From positions 1-14,100 of the forward strand of contig DEYT01000119.1 in the NCBI GenBank assembly GCA_002364975.1: a DNA stretch of 14,100 nucleotides. The letters run 5' to 3'. The notes under the pieces are model-generated. The model was not told the DNA's origin. It searched no databases and saw only the letters and a program-made list of their open reading frames with translations. Origin of the DNA: Opitutia bacterium UBA3151 (lineage in GTDB: Bacteria; Verrucomicrobiota; Verrucomicrobiia; Opitutales; Seribacteraceae). Positions 6,738 through 13,684 of this stretch are shown here, one piece after another (position 1 is the stretch's first letter; each line of letters starts with the position of its first letter). The translations under genes were made by a program, and so were the position numbers.

Positions 6738-8249
6738 ATGTTTAGATTTTTTAAACTACACCCTGTTCATCTTTCTCTTTTTTTCTTCATGATGCTGATC
6801 CCTGCAATGGGGGAATCTAATGCCACAACTGAAAAAGATGCGAATAACAGCACCATAAATACAGAGCTTGCGGTTTCTAGTTCAAATGCGAGTAAATCTC
6901 TGGCCTATGTAATTCCGATTAAAGACCAAATTGGACCGCCCATTTTGGACATTCTAAGGCGTGGCTTGAAAGACGCGATTCGCGATAATGCTCAGATTGT
7001 AATATTGGATATGGATACCCCTGGAGGGGAGCTTGGAGTGACTCTTGAAATCATGGAGGAAATCATCGAGAGCTTGGAAAAATTTGAAGGTAAAATAATT
7101 ACATATGTAAATGATGAAGCCATTTCTGCTGGTGCTTACATTGCGATTGCGACAAGTGAAATTGCGTTTGCACCCAATTCTCAAATTGGTGCCGCAGAAG
7201 CAGTCAGTGGTGGGGGTGCCAATATTGACTCCTCCATGAAGCGAAAAATAAACTCTTACCTTAAAGCAAAAATTAGAAACTATGCAGGAGGCCATCGATA
7301 CCGCTCGATCATAATGTCGGCAATGATGGATGCCAATGAAAGCTTACTGATTGAAGGAGAGCCACTGAGGGCTCAGGATGGTAGCCTAATCAAGAAAAGT
7401 GGAGAATTACTAACCTTGACTGGAGAAGAAGCCTGCAAGGAATACGGGGATCCCCCTGCCCCCTTATTAGGATTTGGAGTCTTTGAGGATATTCAGGGTA
7501 TTTTGGATCAGAAGTGGGGGAAACAAAATTACGAGGTTGTGGAAATGGAAGTCAATTGGGCAGAAGAGATTGGTTTGTGGCTCAATGGGATTGCCCCGAT
7601 CTTATTAAGTGTTGGCTTGGTTTGTATCTTTGTAGAATTTAAAACCCCAGGTTTTGGAATCTTTGGAGTTGCAGGCATAAGTTTACTTCTTGTTTTTTTC
7701 GGATCAAAATATGTCGCTGGTCTTGCTGGCCAAGAGGAATTGATAGTCTTTTTATTTGGCGTTTGTTTGGTACTGGTGGAAATCTTTTTAGTACCCGGAC
7801 TACTTATCCCTGGCATTATTGGATTCACCATGATGATAGGAGCGATCTTTTGGGCAATGGTGGATGTTTGGCCCACACCTGATTTTACTTGGAGTTTGGA
7901 AGTATTCCGTTTGCCCATACAGGAGCTTTTACAGACTATTGGAATCACCTTTGTTTTGGGATTTCTAGTGTCTATAATCCTTCCTAAAACCCCTTTGTGG
8001 AATAGTTTGGTTTTAAATGCCACTTTGGGAAGCGATTCATCTGAACAAAAGGATTTTGCTAACACGATTCAAAACTTGATAGGGAAGAGCGGTCTGACCA
8101 TTTCCGAATTGTTTCCCAGTGGTCAAATTGAAATAGACGGTAAGAGATTTGAAGCAAGATCAAGCCTTGGGAAAATTGAAAAAGGAGAAAATATCAAGGT
8201 GGTCAAATGCACAGAATTTGATGTGGTGGTTGAAGTAGAAAATCCATGA
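6738..8249 (+). CDS. NfeD-family membrane-bound serine protease (long form, NfeD1b-like)
   Basis: The 503-residue protein has all three NfeD1b parts. A signal peptide or anchor (about 10-24) precedes a ClpP-like protease domain (55-270). That domain has LDMDTPGG (90-97), the nucleophile loop DEAISAGAYIA (Ser130) and SSMKRKINSYLKAKI (probable general base Lys170, at the spacing of the Ser-Lys dyad in the archaeal homologue PH1510). It is followed by transmembrane helices (roughly 284-325, 335-375, 395-415) and a C-terminal OB-fold (about 448-500, KSGLTISELFPSGQIEIDGKRFEA). Family members are thought to cleave membrane proteins or regulate SPFH partners. It opens a cluster with a short NfeD gene and floA, the arrangement of Bacillus subtilis yqeZ-floA. 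Its stop overlaps the next start (ATGA at 8246-8249), implying translational coupling. There is no Shine-Dalgarno at its start. Confidence 0.93.
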   Translation: MFRFFKLHPVHLSLFFFMMLIPAMGESNATTEKDANNSTINTELAVSSSNASKSLAYVIPIKDQIGPPILDILRRGLKDAIRDNAQIVILDMDTPGGELGVTLEIMEEIIESLEKFEGKIITYVNDEAISAGAYIAIATSEIAFAPNSQIGAAEAVSGGGANIDSSMKRKINSYLKAKIRNYAGGHRYRSIIMSAMMDANESLLIEGEPLRAQDGSLIKKSGELLTLTGEEACKEYGDPPAPLLGFGVFEDIQGILDQKWGKQNYEVVEMEVNWAEEIGLWLNGIAPILLSVGLVCIFVEFKTPGFGIFGVAGISLLLVFFGSKYVAGLAGQEELIVFLFGVCLVLVEIFLVPGLLIPGIIGFTMMIGAIFWAMVDVWPTPDFTWSLEVFRLPIQELLQTIGITFVLGFLVSIILPKTPLWNSLVLNATLGSDSSEQKDFANTIQNLIGKSGLTISELFPSGQIEIDGKRFEARSSLGKIEKGENIKVVKCTEFDVVVEVENP

Positions 8250-8716
8250 CAACGGTGCTTGGAATCTTGGTAATTAGTTATGCATTCATTGTATTTGAAG
8301 CAATTGTACCTGGGGGAATTCTCGGAATTTTCGGTTTTATTGGGCTATTTATAGCCGCCTATTTTGCCTACCTCGAATTTGGTGGCTGGTTTGCTCCAGC
8401 CCTTACTTTTTTAGGGGGAGGTTTAGGAGCTTTGATCTTGGTTTTTTTAGAATTCAAATGGTTGGCAAATAGTCCTTTAGGTAACAAGTTATTCCTTGGA
8501 AAAGTGGTCAGTGGAACCAGTAATAAGGTTCAAACGGACAATGATTTGGTGGGACAAACAGGGGTAACATCAACGGATCTGCACCCAGAAGGATTGGTCA
8601 AAATTGATGCCGGAGAATACGATGCTTTTTCTGAAGATGGATTTTTATGTAAAGGAACCCAAGTTCAAGTTACTGGAATGGATAGCTTTAGAATACGGGT
8701 ACGATCGAATTCCTAA
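8246..8716 (+). CDS. Short NfeD-family membrane protein (TM plus OB-fold, no protease domain)
   Basis: The 156-residue product lacks the protease domain. It has hydrophobic helices at about 4-20, 23-43 and 49-71 with the NfeD-type P-G turn (VPGGILGIFGFIGL). A soluble OB-fold follows (about 100-153): LVGQTGVTSTDLHPEGLVKI, then EYDAFSEDGFLCKGTQVQVTGMDSFRIRV, which is the NfeD domain's G..G.a...L.P.G.v.i.G...dA.sedg.i..G..V.V pattern. Short NfeD proteins pair with SPFH-domain proteins; in E. coli the YbbK/QmcA partner YbbL plays this part. Together with the upstream long NfeD and downstream FloA it would place two OB-folds beside the flotillin. Its start overlaps the stop of the previous gene by 4 bp. 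Confidence 0.9.
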   Translation: MTTVLGILVISYAFIVFEAIVPGGILGIFGFIGLFIAAYFAYLEFGGWFAPALTFLGGGLGALILVFLEFKWLANSPLGNKLFLGKVVSGTSNKVQTDNDLVGQTGVTSTDLHPEGLVKIDAGEYDAFSEDGFLCKGTQVQVTGMDSFRIRVRSNS

Positions 8717-8778
8717 TTGCAAAGATTGACCTCAACCTTAAAATTTTTCATCAAATACATTAACCCTAAATCTTAAAT

Positions 8779-9768
8779 ATGACCTTCAATTTAATTATCA
8801 TCGGATTACTAGCAGTCATTGGTATTGTTATCTCGCTAGTTGTCATCTCATTTTTCAACACGTGGCTCAAAGCCTTTCTTGCTAAGGCTACCGTAGGATT
8901 TACCACCCTACTTGCAATGAGACTTCGGGGTGTTCCCGTAGGCCTCATTGTAGACGCTAGGATTACTGCAATTAAAGCTGGAATTCCATTGGAAACCGAT
9001 CAATTGGAAGCACACTATCTAGCGGAAGGTAATGTGGTACAAACCGTACAGGCTTTAATTGCAGCCCTCAAGGCCAATATAATTATGGAATGGGATCGGG
9101 CTTGTGCGATTGACTTGGCAACGAGAGGTACCAGTAAGTCCGTACTGGAAGCGGTTAGAACATCGATTAATCCTAAGGTTATTGATTGCGTCATAGAAGG
9201 CAGGGATACTATTGATGGTGTGGCTAAAGATGGTATTCAAGTAAAAGTCAGGGCAAGAGTTACCGTAAGAAGTAACTTAGATCGATATGTTGGTAGTGCC
9301 CAAGAAGAAACCGTAATTGCACGCGTGGGAGAGAGTATTGTTTCTACTATAGGCTCATCTGAGAACTATAAAGTGGTTCTTGAAAATCCTAACTCAATCA
9401 CCGAAAAAGTGCTGGATCGTGGTTTGGATCAAGGCACGGCTTTCGAAATCTTATCCATTGATATTGCAGATGTTGATCTTGGAGAAAATAGGGGTGCGGC
9501 CCTTCGTTCTTCCCAAGCTGCAGCGGATAAAGAAGTTGCCCAAGCCCAAGCCGAGATACGAAGAGCTGCTGCCGTCGCACTAGAGCAAGAAAATCAAGCC
9601 AAAGTACAAGAGATGCAAGCAAAACTCGTAGAAGCAGAAGCTCAGATACCGCTGGCTATGGCCGAAGCCTTCCGCAGCGGAAACTTTGGAGTGATGGATT
9701 ACTATCGCCTTCGGAATGTAGAGGCGGACACTGAAATGCGGGAAAATATATCTAAAGGAGTTGAATAA
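8779..9768 (+). CDS. floA: Flotillin-like protein FloA (SPFH/UPF0365)
   Basis: The 329-residue protein matches FloA over its whole length. One hydrophobic N-terminal anchor (about 4-26) is followed by the family-specific LRGVPVGLIVDARITAIKAGI (49-69; the family has K.RGVP...IV.A...A.KAG). Next come LEAHYLAEGNV (76-86), the SPFH core with VIARVGE.IVSTIGSSENYKVVLENP (179-204), SIDIADVDLGENRGAAL (226-242), an Ala/Glu/Gln coiled coil (246-296), and the conserved end AMAEAFRSGNFGVMDYYRLRNVEADTEMRENI. FloA oligomerises under the cytoplasmic membrane and organises functional microdomains affecting protein secretion, proteolysis and fluidity. It lies 62 bp after the short NfeD gene in the same orientation, as in the Bacillus yqeZ-floA-yqfB operon. 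No Shine-Dalgarno precedes the ATG. Confidence 0.96.
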   Translation: MTFNLIIIGLLAVIGIVISLVVISFFNTWLKAFLAKATVGFTTLLAMRLRGVPVGLIVDARITAIKAGIPLETDQLEAHYLAEGNVVQTVQALIAALKANIIMEWDRACAIDLATRGTSKSVLEAVRTSINPKVIDCVIEGRDTIDGVAKDGIQVKVRARVTVRSNLDRYVGSAQEETVIARVGESIVSTIGSSENYKVVLENPNSITEKVLDRGLDQGTAFEILSIDIADVDLGENRGAALRSSQAAADKEVAQAQAEIRRAAAVALEQENQAKVQEMQAKLVEAEAQIPLAMAEAFRSGNFGVMDYYRLRNVEADTEMRENISKGVE

Positions 9769-9816
9769 CAACAGCACTTAAAATTTTGTTATCGTAACTT
9801 GAAGAGCTAGAAAATT

Positions 9817-10290
9817 ATGCCAGATATAGATACCCTTTTTATTATCGGCTTAGTAATAGCCTCGATCATTGGAAACCTGTCCAAGAAAAAAGGTAAACAA
9901 CCAGTAAAGAAGAATAAAGTTCCAGGTAATAAAATGGAGCCGGATCAAAATCCGACCCTAGAAGATGTTCTGAAAGAAGCATGGGCTAACTTTAAAAAGC
10001 CTCAAGAGACAACCAAAACTGATACCCAGCAGGAAGAACCCATAATTCCTGTTTCATTACCGAAAGAAAGGGTGCAGGAAAAAGTTAGAAAAAGCTTCGA
10101 GGATGAAAAGGCAGCACCTTTTTTACAAAGCAAAGAATTGCCCAAAAAGGATTATCAGTTGACAAAGGAAAAAGTTAAATTTCCAAGCATCAAGTCTGAA
10201 TTATTTAGTAATAAAGCATCCTTGAAAAAAGCGTTTGTTTTAAAAGAAATACTAGATCAACCGGTTTCTATGAGGAAATCTTCCCTTTAA
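9817..10290 (+). CDS. Small membrane-anchored charged protein of the FloA operon
   Basis: The 157-residue protein has a hydrophobic helix at 5-20 (IDTLFIIGLVIASIIGN), a stop-transfer basic run KKKGK, and then a long Lys/Glu/Gln/Pro-rich, probably disordered cytoplasmic region. It ends in a distinctive segment, LKKAFVLKEILDQPVSMR (136-153). I recall a similar motif, L[RK].A...[SR]EIL..P, at the C-termini of small anchored hypothetical proteins in Bacteroidota and PVC genomes. That memory was not checked. It begins 48 bp after floA, with GAAGAG upstream, so it is the fourth gene of the operon, in the place held by yqfB in Bacillus. A terminator overlaps its stop. The function is unknown; a partner of FloA or NfeD is inference. 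Confidence 0.75.
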   Translation: MPDIDTLFIIGLVIASIIGNLSKKKGKQPVKKNKVPGNKMEPDQNPTLEDVLKEAWANFKKPQETTKTDTQQEEPIIPVSLPKERVQEKVRKSFEDEKAAPFLQSKELPKKDYQLTKEKVKFPSIKSELFSNKASLKKAFVLKEILDQPVSMRKSSL

Positions 10291-10453
10291 GATTTTTGTT
10301 TCTTTTTTTTTGCGGCCGGTCTTTTTGTTCTAAACTCAATATCAATCCTTTTTGCATACACTTTTGATTCCATTTACAAGTGTTTGGAAAGAGGCATTTC
10401 TTCTCAGAGCAATCCCAGTTTGATTTGGTCTTATTCATAGAACTCTTTTTCAT
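10268..10453 (-). CDS. Possible small Cys-containing basic protein
   Basis: A 61-codon frame starts at the ATG at 10453. The internal ATG at 10438, preceded by AAGAG, may be the true start and gives 56 residues. The translation has four Cys in a short span, DCSEKKCLFPNTCKWNQKCM (spacing C-x4-C-x5-C-x5-C), followed by a Lys/Arg-rich tail. The Cys cluster could bind metal. It converges on the last FloA-operon gene and overlaps its 3' end and terminator by 23 bp, so its own last codons read through the A-run opposite the T-tract. I recognise no family. It may be real or an accident of the AT-rich spacer. Confidence 0.35.
   Translation of the reverse strand: MKKSSMNKTKSNWDCSEKKCLFPNTCKWNQKCMQKGLILSLEQKDRPQKKRNKNLKGKISS
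10276..10311 (+). terminator. AT-rich intrinsic terminator of the NfeD-FloA operon
   Basis: AAATCTT (10276-10282) pairs perfectly with AAGATTT (10289-10295) around a 6-nt loop. It is followed by a T-rich tract up to 10311, including nine T at 10303-10311. The stem includes the stop codon of the last operon gene (10288-10290). The stem has only two G/C pairs, so strength is uncertain, but stem plus U-tract placed at the operon end is convincing. Confidence 0.55.
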
Positions 10454-10692
10454 TTTCAGTACAGAGTTTTAATCCTCATGTAAACTTAAACCTCAATCGA
10501 AAAAGTGCGACCTCCATGGCTTAATATAGTATCTCTGAGAGAGATCACACTATGGGAAAAAAATTTAAAGTGAAATTTGTATATTCGAATTTGATCGTGC
10601 GACTTTTACAATTGATGGCTCAATCTTGTTTGTGAATATGCAACATGACGGTTTTGCCTTGTCGTTACTGGCCTCTAGGATATGCAAGTAGG
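10454..10692. other. Intergenic stretch with one palindrome, no gene seen
   Basis: This lies between the small Cys-containing ORF and the end of the sulfatase operon. The only clear structure is ATCTCT-GAG-AGAGAT at 10531-10545, a perfect 6-bp inverted repeat flanked by ATAGT (10526-10530) and ACTAT (10549-10553). A 27-codon frame from the ATG at 10552 is not convincing. No obvious terminator for the sulfatase operon was found. Confidence 0.4.
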
Positions 10693-12243
10693 CTAATCTA
10701 ATTGACTTGAGGTGTCTTTTCTAAAAGACAAAGCTTTGAGCTTAGGCTTTACTGGGGTCAAAGCTTTGTCCTTCAGCCTTTCTTTATTTTTGGCAATTTC
10801 AAACCATTTTTCTGACATTTCTTGAACAAGCATTGGGTATTTATTTGAGAGGTCGTTCAGTTCGGTGCGATCCTTTTCCAAGTCGTAAAGCTCCCATTTA
10901 CCACCCTTTGCCGAAACTAATTTCCACTTTCCTTTTCGAATAGCCCGATCGGAACCAAAATGAAAATAAAGAATCTCATGTCCATCTCTCTGCTTACCTT
11001 TAAGAATAGGAAGGAGAGAACGACCTTCTAAAGGGTCTATTTTTCGATCGCCAACCTTTTTAGGATACTTACCCTTTCCGATTTCAAGGAAAGTGGCCAT
11101 GAAATCAATCAAATGAGCGGGTTGCCTGGTAATGCTACCAAGTTTGGCTTGGATGCCATTTGGCCAATGTGCTATCAGCGGAGATGAAATTCCTCCTTCA
11201 TGCTGGTTTTGTTTGTACAACCTAAAAGGGGTATTACTCACTTGAGCCCACGAGGCGTCATAAGTCCAGTAAGATTTGGGGTCCCATGGTTTAAGGTTCC
11301 TTCCTGTCGTTCTTTCAAATGGACATCCTCCATTATCAGCACAAAAAAGGAATAAAGTATCATCGAAAACTTTTCTCTTTTTGAGATCATCGATTAATCT
11401 ACCAACATCTTGATCTACAAGATCGATCATTGCAGCGAATACTTCCATTCTCTTCGCTTCCCATATTTTGTCAGAGTCCTTAATTTGGTTCCATGCAGGG
11501 ATGTGCGGAGCACGGGGAGGGAGCTTGAATTTTTTGGGTATGAGCCCAATTTTAACTTGTTTGGCATACCTCTTTTTCCTCAATTGGTCCCAACCGGTAT
11601 CGTATTTACCTGTATATTTTTTTACTGCTTTTTCGGGGGCATGCAGTGGATAGTGAGGAGCATTGTAGGCAACATACAGAAAAAAGGGATCCGAATTTGG
11701 ACTTATTTCTCCCCCTTTAATAAAATCTAAAGCAAAGTCAGTAATTGCATGGGTTGTGTAGAAAGGTTTTCCATTCAAATTTTTGGGAACGGTCCAACCA
11801 TTTCCATCCAGCCGAAAGGAATTATCTCCAGTGAAGAAGTTGCAGGCACCAGAAAGGTGACCCCAATATCTCTGGAAACCAAAATCAGTTGGTTGCTTGC
11901 TCAGGTGCCATTTCCCTGACATCCAAGTAGAATATCCAGCGGGTTTCAAAACTTCAGCGATTGTGGCACCCCGATTGAGACTGCTTGAACCAGCCTGATC
12001 GCAATACAACCCGGTGAGAAGGGAGACTCGTGAAGAATGACATTTTGCGGTATTATAAAATTGGGAAAACCGTAATCCATTACATGCCAAGCGGTCTAAA
12101 TTTGGGGTCTTGATTTCGGAACCATAACAGCCCAAGTCCGAAAAACCTAAGTCGTCGGCCATGATAAGGACGATATTAGGCCTTTTCCCATAAAGAAATT
12201 CAAAGGAAAAAAGAACGAGGATGGATGAAATGATAAACTTCAT
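10693..12243 (-). CDS. Secreted sulfatase (arylsulfatase family) with CHSSR active-site motif
   Basis: The start is taken at the ATG at 12243, giving 516 residues and a signal peptide (MKFIISSILVLFSFEFLYG). A longer frame reaches 12393 but only overlaps the upstream gene. Family features are RPNIVLIMADDLGFSDLGCYG (metal Asp30/31), KTPNLDRLA, KCHSSRVSLLTGLY with Cys68 as the expected formylglycine, GKWH (Lys111, His113), APHYP (His197), CADNGG (Asp303, Asn304) and YKQNQHEGGISSP (Lys344). The motif CHSSR has Ser where the canonical C-x-P-x-R has Pro. The enzyme should hydrolyse sulfate esters after export; the substrate is not deducible. It begins 4 bp after the stop of the upstream sulfatase, so the two are cotranscribed. 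The C-terminal part (WELYDLEKDRTELNDLSNKYP) is typical of the family. Confidence 0.92.
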   Translation of the reverse strand: MKFIISSILVLFSFEFLYGKRPNIVLIMADDLGFSDLGCYGSEIKTPNLDRLACNGLRFSQFYNTAKCHSSRVSLLTGLYCDQAGSSSLNRGATIAEVLKPAGYSTWMSGKWHLSKQPTDFGFQRYWGHLSGACNFFTGDNSFRLDGNGWTVPKNLNGKPFYTTHAITDFALDFIKGGEISPNSDPFFLYVAYNAPHYPLHAPEKAVKKYTGKYDTGWDQLRKKRYAKQVKIGLIPKKFKLPPRAPHIPAWNQIKDSDKIWEAKRMEVFAAMIDLVDQDVGRLIDDLKKRKVFDDTLFLFCADNGGCPFERTTGRNLKPWDPKSYWTYDASWAQVSNTPFRLYKQNQHEGGISSPLIAHWPNGIQAKLGSITRQPAHLIDFMATFLEIGKGKYPKKVGDRKIDPLEGRSLLPILKGKQRDGHEILYFHFGSDRAIRKGKWKLVSAKGGKWELYDLEKDRTELNDLSNKYPMLVQEMSEKWFEIAKNKERLKDKALTPVKPKLKALSFRKDTSSQLD

Positions 12244-12247
12244 GGAT

Positions 12248-13660
12248 TTACTTGGATTTATTGAGTCTCGATTTGTACTCTGGGCGATTTTTCCATTGAG
12301 GAAAAAACTTTTGATATTCTGATAAATCGGTCCAAAAGATTCTCGGAGGTTGCTGCAGAACTTTTTTAGATGGATAATCTTTACCATCAACACTCATTTC
12401 TATGGATTTGCGAGCTTCAACTAATATTTTCCTAAGTCGAATGACTTGTGGATGTTGAGGGCGAAACTCATTTATTAATTCACATGAATCGGTAGAGAGG
12501 TTAAACAATTCAATTTTCCTGCCTTTTCCATTGGGTTGAGAAATAATTTTCCAATTATTGTCAATGATTGCCATTCGTCCCCGACTACTAAAAATTAATG
12601 GCTTTTTTCTTTCCGAAATGACCGCATTAAAAAGAGGGGTAAGGCTTAATCCGTCTATAGGTTTCAGCATGGATGACTCTGAGATCCCTGCTATATCTAC
12701 GAGCGTGGGAAATATGTCAACGGAACCAGCAGGGTATGCACTAATTTGTTTTGGCTTAATTTTCCCAGGCCATTCTATAATTGCAGGAACTCGAATGCCC
12801 CCTTCATATAAGCTACCTTTGTAATCCCTTAATCCACCGGTTGTTGAAGGTTGAATCTTTGGAAGGCCGCCATTATCACTGGTAAACCAGATCAATGTAT
12901 CATGATCGACCTTCATATCTTTGAGACCTTTTCGTAGAGTACCCAAACTTCTATCCATTGCCTTCAACTCTGCATAGTGGGCTTGCGAACTTTGATTCAA
13001 ATTGCTGAAATCTTTCATGTCTTGATCTAGAGCCATCCAAGGGCTGTGTGGCGTACCATACCAAATTACGCAAAAGAAAGGCTTTTTTGCTTTCGTATTC
13101 TGTTTCATGAATTTGAGCGCTTCTTCGACAACGACCTCCGAAGAATCTCCCTTGAATTCCTCTATTTTCCCCTGCCTGCTCATAATAGGGTTAAGATCAA
13201 AAAAATTGGTAACGGAAAGCCATTTCTCAAAACCAAAAGCTTTTGGACCATGTTTATCCGTTTTTAATATTGGCACGCCAGGGCCTCGTAGTCCGCATAG
13301 ATGCCATTTCCCAAAATGTCCTGTTGCATAACCCGCTTTCCGTAGGGCTTCAGGCAGGGTTTTTTCCTGCTTTCTTAAGGCGTACCCGTGGTCAAAAACT
13401 CCGGTTCGATCATGCGTTCTACCGGTTAGAATCGTAGCACGCGTAGGAGAGCATACTGGTCCTCCAGCATAAAAACGATCGAAACGTAATCCGTTAGAAG
13501 CCATCTTATCTAGGTTTGGAGTCTTAAGTACAGGATGGTTGTAATATCCAGTTTGTCCCCATCCTTGGTCGTCGGTCATCACAAGAACGAAATTTGTTTT
13601 ACCTTTTAAAGCTAGGAGAAATCCAAAGGCAAAAATATGAGCGTAAAGAAAAATTTTCAT
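12248..13660 (-). CDS. Secreted sulfatase (arylsulfatase family) with canonical CSPTR motif
   Basis: The 470-residue protein starts with a signal peptide (MKIFLYAHIFAFGFLLALKG). Diagnostic features are FVLVMTDDQGWGQTGYY (Asp30/31), KTPNLDKMASNGLRFDRFY, PVCSPTRATILTGR with formylglycine Cys70 in C-S-P-T-R and Arg74, FGKWHL (Lys118, His120), GTPHSPW (His205), FTSDNGG (Asp262, Asn263) and YKGSLYEGGIRVP (Lys281). The C-terminus has the usual ELFNLSTDSCELIN strand. It is a formylglycine-dependent sulfatase, likely periplasmic or extracellular. It follows the azurin-domain gene by 24 bp and precedes the second sulfatase by 4 bp. The two share family motifs but differ in length and active-site sequence, suggesting different linkages or substrates rather than a recent duplication. 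No Shine-Dalgarno is evident. Confidence 0.94.
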   Translation of the reverse strand: MKIFLYAHIFAFGFLLALKGKTNFVLVMTDDQGWGQTGYYNHPVLKTPNLDKMASNGLRFDRFYAGGPVCSPTRATILTGRTHDRTGVFDHGYALRKQEKTLPEALRKAGYATGHFGKWHLCGLRGPGVPILKTDKHGPKAFGFEKWLSVTNFFDLNPIMSRQGKIEEFKGDSSEVVVEEALKFMKQNTKAKKPFFCVIWYGTPHSPWMALDQDMKDFSNLNQSSQAHYAELKAMDRSLGTLRKGLKDMKVDHDTLIWFTSDNGGLPKIQPSTTGGLRDYKGSLYEGGIRVPAIIEWPGKIKPKQISAYPAGSVDIFPTLVDIAGISESSMLKPIDGLSLTPLFNAVISERKKPLIFSSRGRMAIIDNNWKIISQPNGKGRKIELFNLSTDSCELINEFRPQHPQVIRLRKILVEARKSIEMSVDGKDYPSKKVLQQPPRIFWTDLSEYQKFFPQWKNRPEYKSRLNKSK

Positions 13661-13684
13661 AGGATTTTATCTAGAGGAATAAAA

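Noticed and set aside
6954..7295. A 113-codon antisense frame inside the NfeD protease domain
   Set aside because: It is a shadow of the conserved protease-domain coding sequence, with a non-protein-like Cys/Phe/Asn-rich composition.
7529..8065. A 178-codon open frame antisense to the NfeD protease gene
   Set aside because: Its composition is a Lys/Pro/Thr/Ser-rich mirror of the membrane segments on the plus strand; the plus-strand gene is certain and covers it fully.
10552..10635. A 27-codon frame just after the palindrome at 10531-10545
   Set aside because: It is very short, has no ribosome site and no protein features; the ATG placement looks fortuitous.
12244..12393. A 50-codon upstream extension of the second sulfatase frame
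   Set aside because: It overlaps the C-terminal coding region of the first sulfatase and would bury the signal peptide that begins at 12243.
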